Origin: a virus
Reading direction: 5' to 3' (one strand)
Virus record (IMG/VR): IMGVR_UViG_3300030106_006094
Span: 7,859-37,306 of that record
Length of the DNA stretch: 29,448 nucleotides
Under the pieces are notes generated by a model. It saw nothing but the letters and a program-made list of their open reading frames with translations. It did no database searches and was not told where the DNA came from. This document shows positions 23,666-29,202 of the stretch, piece after piece. Each line of letters begins with the position of its first letter. The stretch's first letter is position 1. The translations under genes and the position numbers were made by a program.

Positions 23666-23698
23666 GGTAAGCGTTTTTAATTAGGTAAGATTTGTCTT

Positions 23699-24247
23699 AT
23701 GGCAGAACAGGTAATTAAGAAAGAAACCAGAGGCCGACCTCGGGTTAGTGAGGCGACCCGACTGACCGGGAAACAGGTCAAGTTTGTTGAACTGGTTGCA
23801 ACCCGAGAAGGTCAGGACACTTTGCAGAACCTAGCAATCGAAGCTGGGTTTAGTCCGAAGGGTGCGAACACCCGAGCATACGAAATGCTCAACCCCAGGA
23901 TTTCTCCACATATATGCAAGGCGTTGCGTGAACGCAGAGAACAGCTTGCTGAAAAGTATGAAGTGACCTATGCCAGACACATTCGTGATCTTCAGAAGAT
24001 CCGTGATGATGCTCTTGCCAACGGAGCTTACTCGGCGGCAGTGCAAGCCGAAAAGGCGAGAGGGTTAGCGCAGGGTAATATCTATGTGAACAAGAGCGAG
24101 ATCCGTCATGGGTCGATTGATTCCATGAGCAAGGAACAAGTCAAAGAAGCACTAAACGAACTCAAGCGTCAGCTTGGGGAAAAGGTGGTTGTTGATGTCG
24201 AGCCAGAGCGAGTCGAGCTTCTGGAAGACGCTCAAGTGGCACATTGA
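23699..24247 (+). CDS. terS: Terminase small subunit
   Basis: 182 residues. After a basic leader (KKETRGRPRVSEATR) comes the phage small-terminase helix-turn-helix pattern, LTGKQVKFVELVA ... LAIEAGFSPKGANTRAYEML (about 22-65), then an oligomerisation helix region and an acidic tail. It recognises viral DNA and recruits the large subunit for packaging. No good ribosome site precedes the ATG. Unusually, about 5 kb of small genes separate it from the large subunit. It directly follows the repeat-rich candidate origin/packaging region. Confidence 0.85.
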   Translation: MAEQVIKKETRGRPRVSEATRLTGKQVKFVELVATREGQDTLQNLAIEAGFSPKGANTRAYEMLNPRISPHICKALRERREQLAEKYEVTYARHIRDLQKIRDDALANGAYSAAVQAEKARGLAQGNIYVNKSEIRHGSIDSMSKEQVKEALNELKRQLGEKVVVDVEPERVELLEDAQVAH

Positions 24248-24602
24248 AAAATCAGGGGCCGATGTTGTATTAACTCGGATCGAGAACTCCCAGACTCCCG
24301 GTATCCCCGATCTTCTTTTTTGTGACCGCAAGCGCAACCTGCATTTGATTGAGTTGAAGGTAGCCACGGGTTGGAAACCTAAACTCAGTCCTTTTCAAAT
24401 TAGTTTTGCTGTTCGGCACCAAGCTGCAAGGGCGTGGGTGTTGATCCAGAAATGGCAAAAGGATGAGAATGAAATCTACCTGTACCGTGCCGATCAGGTT
24501 ATGAAACTGATGGAGAAAGGCATGAAAGGAGTTAAACCGAAAGAAGTGTTTACGTTGCCGGTTGGTCTGGAACGGTTTTTGATAGCCCTTGAGGATTTCT
24601 GA
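24195..24602 (+). CDS. VRR-NUC domain nuclease
   Basis: 135 residues from ATG 24195 (53 bases inside the terminase gene, AAAGGTGG upstream). PD-(D/E)xK nuclease core of the VRR-NUC type: Asp39 in GIPDLLF, Glu53 and Lys55 in IELK, Gln68 in SPFQ, followed by the VRR-like basic region around VRHQAARAWVLI. Phage members are thought to resolve branched DNA; here it may trim replication or recombination intermediates before packaging. Overlap with the terminase gene suggests coordinated expression. Confidence 0.9.
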   Translation: MSSQSESSFWKTLKWHIEKSGADVVLTRIENSQTPGIPDLLFCDRKRNLHLIELKVATGWKPKLSPFQISFAVRHQAARAWVLIQKWQKDENEIYLYRADQVMKLMEKGMKGVKPKEVFTLPVGLERFLIALEDF

Positions 24603-24643
24603 TGAGTCATATAGGATGAATCCCATGAGTAGTTTTAATGTAC

Positions 24644-24668
24644 TGGAAGTTAAAAAATGACTTCCATG
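24644..24668. repeat. Hairpin and inverted copy of a 20-bp repeat
   Basis: GGAAGT (24644-24649) and ACTTCC (24660-24665) form a stem. On the minus strand 24668-24649 reads CATGGAAGTCATTTTTTAAC, identical over 20 bases to 28856-28875 on the plus strand. Confidence 0.85.
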
Positions 24669-24672
24669 AAAA

Positions 24673-24879
24673 ATGTATATCCTTTATAGGAAACATTTAG
24701 AAAAGCAGCAGAGGCTAGAACAGTTACGACAGGATCGTTTGGCGCGTATTGCCAAGGAAAAAAGATTAAATGAGATTAGAAAACAAAAACTAGCTCGTTT
24801 AGAAAACATGGTAAGGAAAAAGCATTTAGAGGCGGGCATGACTCTTGAAGAAATTAATAACGGAGTCTTGTATAGGTAA
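24673..24879 (+). CDS. Small very basic coiled-coil protein
   Basis: 68 residues, dominated by Arg/Lys/Glu/Leu heptads (LEQLRQDRLARIAKEKRL). The pI must be very high, consistent with nucleic-acid binding or scaffolding. There is no ribosome site before the ATG, which is the main reason for doubt; the frame is otherwise clean and fills the space up to the next promoter. Confidence 0.5.
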   Translation: MYILYRKHLEKQQRLEQLRQDRLARIAKEKRLNEIRKQKLARLENMVRKKHLEAGMTLEEINNGVLYR

Positions 24880-24882
24880 GGG

Positions 24883-24910
24883 TTGACACTTCAATAGTTG
24901 TGTGTAGGAT
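24883..24910 (+). promoter_or_regulatory. Promoter with inverted repeat around -10
   Basis: Perfect TTGACA (24883-24888), 16-base spacer, TAGGAT (24905-24910). GTTGTGTG (24897-24904) and CATACAAC (24917-24924) form an imperfect inverted repeat (7 of 8) around the -10, a plausible operator. Confidence 0.65.
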
Positions 24911-24942
24911 ATCTCCCATACAACAACTAAATAGGAAGTGTT

Positions 24943-25485
24943 ATGTCACTAGAAAAAATCAGCGAGCTTATTAAAGTAGCCCGATCCGAATCTACCGAGT
25001 ACGATAACTTTGTGAAGGACGATCCGATTTCTGCCTTTCTTAGCTTGGAAGCTGCTAACAAAATCACACCTCTGGATCTTGATCGTATGATCGATAATCC
25101 CTCGGCGGCTCTTCATGATCTATTTGGGATTGGCCGACACCTAAACCCAGAAACCAAAAAGTTTGATAATTGTTTTCATCCCCGCTTTGCTAATTTTTTA
25201 ACGGTCAGGGTTGAAGTCGAGAAAAAATTCATAGCGACGGCTAGTGCTACTATTGATATTGATCCGGACGATGTTTGGAAGACTCTCGGATATTCTTTAG
25301 AAGAGGTGATCGAACACGACATGGATGTGATGCACTACGTCGATGATTATTTGCAAGAAGTGGATGAGGAAAACCACCCTTCCGGTTTGGATCTTCAAGA
25401 CCTGAAGGATCAACTGGAAGAAAATTTCGAGTATGAAATGGAGGACTTTCGTTGGGGCAATGTTGATTGGAAGGTGAAGAGGTAA
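24943..25485 (+). CDS. Hypothetical acidic protein, 180 aa
   Basis: AGGAAG lies four bases from the ATG, behind a CAACTAAA leader. Strongly acidic, particularly the C-terminal 60 residues (YVDDYLQEVDEEN, EENFEYEMEDFRWG). No recognised domain. First gene of a four-gene accessory unit. Charge pattern would suit a DNA-mimic or host-protein inhibitor, but that is speculation. Confidence 0.78.
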   Translation: MSLEKISELIKVARSESTEYDNFVKDDPISAFLSLEAANKITPLDLDRMIDNPSAALHDLFGIGRHLNPETKKFDNCFHPRFANFLTVRVEVEKKFIATASATIDIDPDDVWKTLGYSLEEVIEHDMDVMHYVDDYLQEVDEENHPSGLDLQDLKDQLEENFEYEMEDFRWGNVDWKVKR

Positions 25486-25487
25486 TT

Positions 25488-25691
25488 ATGACGCAGTACA
25501 ACGAAAACAATTCAATATCGATTGTCTGGAGCATTGAAGACGTTAAAGGGATACGGCCCGATTTAAACGATGACCAGTGCATGAAGGTTTTACGCATGGT
25601 CGAAGATAAACACGATGCAACCTTTGGCGTTAATTGGGACATGATTGAAGATTGGGCCGATCATTTGTATCCGTGGGAGGAAAGTGAATGA
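25488..25691 (+). CDS. Small conserved phage protein, 67 aa
   Basis: Start at ATG 25488 with AGAGG upstream. The pattern ISIVWSIEDVKGIRPDLND ... CMKVLRMVEDKHDATFGVNWDMIEDWADHLYP is one I recognise in short uncharacterised proteins of phages and bacteria. Acidic, helical. Overlaps the next ATG (ATGA). Confidence 0.8.
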   Translation: MTQYNENNSISIVWSIEDVKGIRPDLNDDQCMKVLRMVEDKHDATFGVNWDMIEDWADHLYPWEESE

Positions 25692-25852
25692 AAGATAAAG
25701 CAATTTGGGGCGTAACTATTGACGGGATCAAGGTAGACACGCCACTCAGAACTTATAAAGAAGCGAGGGAGCAAGCGCACTGGATCGCAAACGGTGCGCA
25801 CTCGTGGTATGGAATTGAGGTTGTTAATTTTACTGATCAGTCGGAGGGGTAA
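25688..25852 (+). CDS. Small hypothetical protein, 54 aa
   Basis: MKDKAIWGVTIDGIKVDTPL..., 54 residues with a strand-strand-helix-strand look (KEAREQAHWIANG in the helix). The ATG overlaps the preceding stop. Composition resembles small domains that regulate or bind nucleic acid, but no family is recognised. Confidence 0.68.
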   Translation: MKDKAIWGVTIDGIKVDTPLRTYKEAREQAHWIANGAHSWYGIEVVNFTDQSEG

Positions 25853-25858
25853 GCAACG

Positions 25859-26053
25859 ATGTGCAGCAACAAAGTGCTAATTGACGTGCCGAAAGGTTTG
25901 GATTATAAGACTGTTGAGTACCCTTGTGGATCGACGGGCATTTATGGACAAATGATTTTGTGCGACAAATGCGAACCGCAACGTAAAAACCGCCAAGCCT
26001 TAGCCGATGCCGACAACGCTTGGATGAAGTCTGCCGGGTGGGGAGAAATTTAA
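25859..26053 (+). CDS. Small putative zinc-ribbon protein
   Basis: 64 residues; GGAGG lies eleven bases before the ATG. Cysteines in PCGSTG (residues 22-27) and LCDKCEP (34-40) could chelate one zinc ion, as in short treble-clef or ribbon folds. The pattern PCGST ... CDKC is familiar from small phage proteins of unknown role. End of the four-gene unit; no terminator follows. Confidence 0.72.
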   Translation: MCSNKVLIDVPKGLDYKTVEYPCGSTGIYGQMILCDKCEPQRKNRQALADADNAWMKSAGWGEI

Positions 26054-26061
26054 ATCCGGGC

Positions 26062-26090
26062 TTGTTTTGGTGGGGATCTATGTATAGGAT
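26062..26090 (+). promoter_or_regulatory. Promoter with 9-bp operator-like inverted repeat
   Basis: TTGTTT (26062-26067), 17-base spacer, TAGGAT (26085-26090). GGGATCTAT (26073-26081) and ATAGATCCC (26089-26097) are a perfect inverted repeat overlapping the -10, which looks like a repressor site. The same TAGGATA...TCCCA context occurs at the 24883 promoter. Confidence 0.68.
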
Positions 26091-26120
26091 AGATCCCACA
26101 ACTAAACCGGAGACTTAAAA

Positions 26121-26834
26121 ATGACAATTGAACAAACTGTTTTTGATATGCTTACGACTTCGACGGGCACTCATATGCTCGACAGTGGCGGCGCGAATGG
26201 TCGTCACTGGCAACGTAATCAAGAGCGATCCATAGAAGATTTTTTATCTGAACCCGAGGCGGTATTGAGTACCGAGTATGATTACCCGGAAGTTACCGTT
26301 TCACTATTTCACAAGCTGACCAGCGGCGTAATCTATCTGGATGAGTTCTCGAAAGAATTTAATTCTTTGCCCTGCGATAATTGGGACGGGGATTATTACG
26401 GGACTAGCGTCGAGCAATGCGAGTGGCTAGTAAACCGGGGTTTCGATCAGGCGAACAAAGAAAAAAAGTACTATAAGGACGGTTGGAATACCTATAACTG
26501 GGAGAATAATTTTTCTCAGGTATTGCAGGGGCATGATTTGGTAAACCATGAGGACGAAGATTACGTTTTAATTCAGATCCACCAAGGTGCCGACGTGCGT
26601 GGAGGGTATACCGACGCGAAGTTGTTTCGCTTAAATGATTATGTGGAACCGTGGCGGGTGGTAGATGATCGCGCTTACTTTTCGATTGACGGTGTTAACG
26701 GTGCGACGATGTTTATTGATTGCACGGGTTCCGAATTGGAAAGTGAGGGCACTCGTTTAGATGAGGAAGATATACGCCTGATAAAAGAAAAAACGGGCGG
26801 CAATTTGATAGGCGAGATCGACAAAGATTTTTAG
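26121..26834 (+). CDS. Conserved hypothetical phage protein
   Basis: 237 residues. The N-terminal signature STGTHMLDSGGANGRHWQRN recurs in phage and plasmid proteins of unknown role, as I recall. The middle contains QCEWLVNRGF, the C-terminus is acidic. No catalytic or membrane features. The leader is CAACTAAACCGGAG; the gene has its own promoter and a strong terminator, so it is a single-gene transcription unit. Confidence 0.82.
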   Translation: MTIEQTVFDMLTTSTGTHMLDSGGANGRHWQRNQERSIEDFLSEPEAVLSTEYDYPEVTVSLFHKLTSGVIYLDEFSKEFNSLPCDNWDGDYYGTSVEQCEWLVNRGFDQANKEKKYYKDGWNTYNWENNFSQVLQGHDLVNHEDEDYVLIQIHQGADVRGGYTDAKLFRLNDYVEPWRVVDDRAYFSIDGVNGATMFIDCTGSELESEGTRLDEEDIRLIKEKTGGNLIGEIDKDF

Positions 26835-26864
26835 AACCTGGCTAAATAAAAACCTCCGTTTATG

Positions 26865-26889
26865 CCCCGCTATATGCGGGGTTTTTTTT
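26865..26889 (+). terminator. Intrinsic terminator (CCCCGC stem)
   Basis: CCCCGC-TATAT-GCGGGG followed by eight T. Just upstream, CCTCCGTTTA (26853-26862) is complementary to the TAAACGGAGG leader found before several genes. Confidence 0.93.
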
Positions 26890-26901
26890 GTCGTCTAGAT
26901 A

Positions 26902-26934
26902 TGCGATGATGCTTATCCAATCAACTAAACGGAG
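26902..26934 (+). promoter_or_regulatory. Promoter/leader module with TGCGA box
   Basis: TGCGAT (26902-26907), four bases later a TTAT core in GCTTATCC, then CAACTAAACGGAG (26922-26934). Same arrangement as at 27424 and 28233, but the TATACT -10 is degenerate here. Confidence 0.5.
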
Positions 26935-26940
26935 ACGAAA

Positions 26941-27129
26941 TTGGATTATTATATTTTGCCGAACGGCGTTAACTTACACCTAACACGATCCGACGATACT
27001 ATTTGTTTCTCAGGATCGGCCACGGGTAACCACTGGCTATCTGCAACGCAAACAACCGACGCCCGATTAAGAGAACATTGGGACGGCTACAAAAGCAACG
27101 CGCTAAAAAACTACTGGGAGAATGTATAA
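26941..27129 (+). CDS. Small hypothetical protein, TTG start
   Basis: 62 residues (MDYYILPNGVNLHLTRSDDT ...). No ATG is available; TTG at 26941 follows GGAG by six bases. Beta-rich N-terminus, helical C-terminus. Stops directly before the next ATG. Confidence 0.7.
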   Translation: MDYYILPNGVNLHLTRSDDTICFSGSATGNHWLSATQTTDARLREHWDGYKSNALKNYWENV

Positions 27130-27375
27130 ATGAGTTATGTAATTATGGCGATAGATGAAACGGGCGGCGAGTTTAACGCCGGGAACCAATCGTTTAACAC
27201 TGAGTCGGACGCCTATGAAGCTTTGTCCGAGGTGAAAGAAGGGTATCCGGAGGCGCGTCGGATCTGGGTCGAATTGTTACGAGATAAAGACTATTTTTTA
27301 TCGCAGCGATCCGATCCCGATTATTACGATGATATCGACGATTATGACGCCGATCTTATGTACCGCGAGTATTAA
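27130..27375 (+). CDS. Small acidic hypothetical protein
   Basis: 81 residues, very acidic, ending in a run of Asp/Tyr (DYYDDIDDYDADLMYREY). Starts on the base after the preceding stop. The N-terminal strand-helix-strand (SYVIMAIDETGGEFNAG) suggests a small alpha/beta fold; the Asp-rich tail would mimic DNA phosphate charge. No family recognised. Confidence 0.72.
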   Translation: MSYVIMAIDETGGEFNAGNQSFNTESDAYEALSEVKEGYPEARRIWVELLRDKDYFLSQRSDPDYYDDIDDYDADLMYREY

Positions 27376-27395
27376 CCAGCTACGATCTGAAACGA

Positions 27396-27420
27396 CCCCG
27401 CCTAGTGCGGGGTTTTTTTT
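27396..27420 (+). terminator. Intrinsic terminator (cassette copy 1)
   Basis: CCCCGC-CTAGT-GCGGGG followed by eight T; same stem as the terminators at 26865, 28205 and 28695. Confidence 0.93.
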
Positions 27421-27423
27421 GGC

Positions 27424-27466
27424 TGCGATTAGTCTTATACTGTCAGTCCAATTCAACTAAACGGAG
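27424..27466 (+). promoter_or_regulatory. Promoter/leader module (copy 1)
   Basis: TGCGA (27424-27428), -10 TATACT (27436-27441) within a 19-base block (27433-27451) repeated identically at 28242-28260, then CAACTAAACGGAG (27454-27466). No -35 consensus is present: the position is occupied by the terminator T run. Confidence 0.65.
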
Positions 27467-27472
27467 AATAAA

Positions 27473-27661
27473 TTGGAAGAAACAAAAAAATATATAGAAG
27501 TGCCGCCGCCAAGCTGGGAGACGTGCGCGAGGATCTGGGCCGCCGCGGTAGAACACGGAACCGAAAATCTAACGAGCCGCGCAGCCGCTCGCGAGGAACT
27601 GATCCGAATGGGCGCGTTATTAGACAAACTTGAAAAACAACTAAACGGAGAAACAAACTAA
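27473..27661 (+). CDS. Small hypothetical helical protein, TTG start
   Basis: 62 residues (MEETKKYIEVPPPSWETCAR ...). TTG 27473 follows GGAG by six bases, with the same leader as the TTG-started gene at 26941. Its 3' end contains another CAACTAAACGGAG (27638-27650), which provides the ribosome site for the next gene. Pattern resembles small phage proteins of roughly 60 residues with PSWE and RMGALLDKL helices; function unknown. Confidence 0.72.
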   Translation: MEETKKYIEVPPPSWETCARIWAAAVEHGTENLTSRAAAREELIRMGALLDKLEKQLNGETN

Positions 27662-28182
27662 TGAAATATGATTTTGTAATTGACTTAGGCAAACCCGAAC
27701 GAATGAACCTCCGGGCGGCTAAACTTGTTCTTGAATGGGAATACAACCCCACGCAAAACCAAAGCTATCCGGGCGTTTCCGCCGAACAACATTCGGGCGT
27801 TGAATGGTATGTTCAAGCTTGCGGATTAATCCCAGACTTCTATGCGCGAGCTATTGACGAATGGGAAACCGAAAACGGTGCGGGCTGTAACACTGACGAT
27901 CCCCGCGGGGAGAAACCCACTTTGTCCGAGATCGCCGAGCGGATGGATACGATTTATGGGTTTGGCGGTTTCCGCTCTTATTTGTGGCAGGGTAAGGTTT
28001 TGGATGATGGCACGTTTGAAGCTTTGCCTTCCGATGATGACGAACAAGACCCGCCGTTAATTCCTTATGTTCATTTAGTGCATCCGTCGGAGAGGCATTT
28101 GGAATGTTTCATTTATCCATACGGGGTTGTTACCCTCCGGGATATCAAAACCGGCGAAACCAAAACGGCGCGATTCGATTAG
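27661..28182 (+). CDS. Hypothetical protein, 173 aa
   Basis: ATG overlaps the preceding TAA (TAATG) with GGAG eleven bases upstream. Acidic, with WYVQACGLIPDFYARAID in the first half and a Pro-rich segment DDDEQDPPLIPYVHLVHPSE in the second, followed by a beta-rich end (CFIYPYGVVTLRDIKTGE). No recognised family. Last gene before a cassette terminator. Confidence 0.78.
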   Translation: MKYDFVIDLGKPERMNLRAAKLVLEWEYNPTQNQSYPGVSAEQHSGVEWYVQACGLIPDFYARAIDEWETENGAGCNTDDPRGEKPTLSEIAERMDTIYGFGGFRSYLWQGKVLDDGTFEALPSDDDEQDPPLIPYVHLVHPSERHLECFIYPYGVVTLRDIKTGETKTARFD

Positions 28183-28192
28183 ATCCCGCCGC

Positions 28193-28230
28193 CGATCCAA
28201 ACGACCCCGCCGTGCGCGGGGTTTTTTTTG
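28193..28230 (+). repeat. 38-bp terminator repeat, copy A
   Basis: Identical over 38 bases to 28683-28720. Contains the whole terminator stem and T run. Confidence 0.92.
28205..28229 (+). terminator. Intrinsic terminator (cassette copy 2)
   Basis: CCCCGC-CGTGC-GCGGGG followed by eight T. Ends the two-gene unit 27473-28182. Confidence 0.94.
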
Positions 28231-28232
28231 TC

Positions 28233-28270
28233 TGCGATCTTTCTTATACTGTCAGTCCAACTAAATGGAG
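28233..28270 (+). promoter_or_regulatory. Promoter/leader module (copy 2)
   Basis: TGCGA (28233-28237), TATACT (28245-28250) and CAACTAAATGGAG (28258-28270), with the same 12-base offset between TGCGA and TATACT as in the 27424 copy. Confidence 0.65.
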
Positions 28271-28276
28271 AAACAA

Positions 28277-28675
28277 ATGCTAATAGATAGCTTTACAAAA
28301 AAAGACTACACGCAAGACGCGGACAAGTTAGTCGCAATCAATCCCCGGTGGCAGAAACAAGTTAAGAAATGGGGCAAGGCAATGCGTTTGGTCGATTACT
28401 GGGTTGATCTCGGTTATGTAGCCGACGGTTTCGATGACAAGAAACATTACCAAGAATGTCTCGACAACGAAGAAAAGTATTGGAATCAAGTGAAAGAGAT
28501 CGAGTTTTCCTTACCGAAACGCGAGATCGAGAACGCTGCGCGACAGTTAATCGACATTGTGAACGCTCAGTTTGTGAACGATCTGGTAGACGACGCCTAC
28601 CAACGGGGTAAGTCTGACGCGAGATTGGAAGCGGAAAAATTCATCGATGACCATTTGATTGTCGTTAGGGGTTAA
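28277..28675 (+). CDS. Hypothetical protein, 132 aa
   Basis: ATG 28277 lies six bases after GGAG; an in-frame ATG at 28265 overlaps the leader and is unlikely. Helical, charged protein (KQVKKWGKAMRLVDYWVDLG ... EIENAARQLIDIVNAQF). No recognised domain. Single-gene transcription unit flanked by cassette elements. Confidence 0.78.
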   Translation: MLIDSFTKKDYTQDADKLVAINPRWQKQVKKWGKAMRLVDYWVDLGYVADGFDDKKHYQECLDNEEKYWNQVKEIEFSLPKREIENAARQLIDIVNAQFVNDLVDDAYQRGKSDARLEAEKFIDDHLIVVRG

Positions 28676-28682
28676 CCCGATT

Positions 28683-28720
28683 CGATCCAAACGACCCCGC
28701 CGTGCGCGGGGTTTTTTTTG
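28683..28720 (+). repeat. 38-bp terminator repeat, copy B
   Basis: Identical to 28193-28230, but here no promoter/leader module follows; the GC-rich island starts instead. Confidence 0.92.
28695..28719 (+). terminator. Intrinsic terminator (cassette copy 3)
   Basis: CCCCGC-CGTGC-GCGGGG followed by eight T, closing the accessory-gene region. Confidence 0.94.
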
Positions 28721-29160
28721 CCCGCCATTTAAGAGTGTAACCGGCCCCGGCCCGCCGCCCGATCCCCCCGCCAAACGTACCGCGGCCCGAGGTTTGGGAA
28801 CTGGGCGGTTCGAACCGCGATTCGCGCCCCGTGGTGGAAGTCATTTTTTAACAAACATGGAAGTCATTTTTTAACGTACACGATCCCCGGCCCGCGATCC
28901 TCCGACCCGATCCGCGCACCGATCCGATACCACGCCGGGTCATATTTTGTCAGCATGGGGGCCAGATGCCAGGTGCCACAAGACAACGCACACAAAACGG
29001 GCTCCGGGTCCCCCGGACAATCGAGGCTATCCGGGAGCCACGATCCGCGACCCGGCGGGCGCGATCCACGCGCCGCGCCGCGCTGGCTGGCGAGCGTGTA
29101 AAGGTGCAGGTTTTCCGCAAACAATCACATAAAAAATCAAACGGCTTTCACTGGTTAAAA
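28721..29160. other. GC-rich gene-free island before terminase large subunit
   Basis: Base composition is markedly more GC-rich than the rest. I see no convincing gene. It holds CGATCC at 28881, 28895, 28908, 28920, 29041 and 29062 plus GATCC at 28761, a 14-bp perfect palindrome GCGGTTCGAACCGC (28805-28818), two direct 17-base repeats (28836, 28859) and hairpins such as TCCGGG/CCCGGA and GGCTCC/GGAGCC between about 29010 and 29040. A packaging site, origin or structured RNA are all possible; none is demonstrated. Confidence 0.55.
28836..28875 (+). repeat. Direct repeat of 17 bases, period 23
   Basis: GGAAGTCATTTTTTAAC at 28836-28852 and 28859-28875. The second copy with three preceding bases is also present, inverted, at 24649-24668. 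Confidence 0.9.
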
Positions 29161-29202
29161 AAAGTGCTATTCTTAGCCCCTGAAACGCGATTAGGGACCC
29201 CT

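Noticed and set aside
23490-23684. 64-residue frame through the region before terS
   Set aside because: No ribosome site, spans the inverted repeats and poly-T tracts, and ends in a Phe-rich run dictated by T tracts.
24625-24660. 11-codon frame (MSSFNVLEVKK)
   Set aside because: Too short to support, no clear ribosome site; mentioned only because its end coincides with the 20-bp repeat.
28801-28835. tRNA-like GGTTCGAACC segment
   Set aside because: It is a simple 14-bp palindrome; no acceptor, D or anticodon arms can be drawn with correct spacing on either strand.
28864-29124. 86-residue minus-strand frame in the GC-rich island
   Set aside because: TTG start without a ribosome site and Arg/Gly/Pro-rich sequence expected from GC-rich DNA. 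The last 40 residues look somewhat protein-like, so a remnant gene cannot be excluded.
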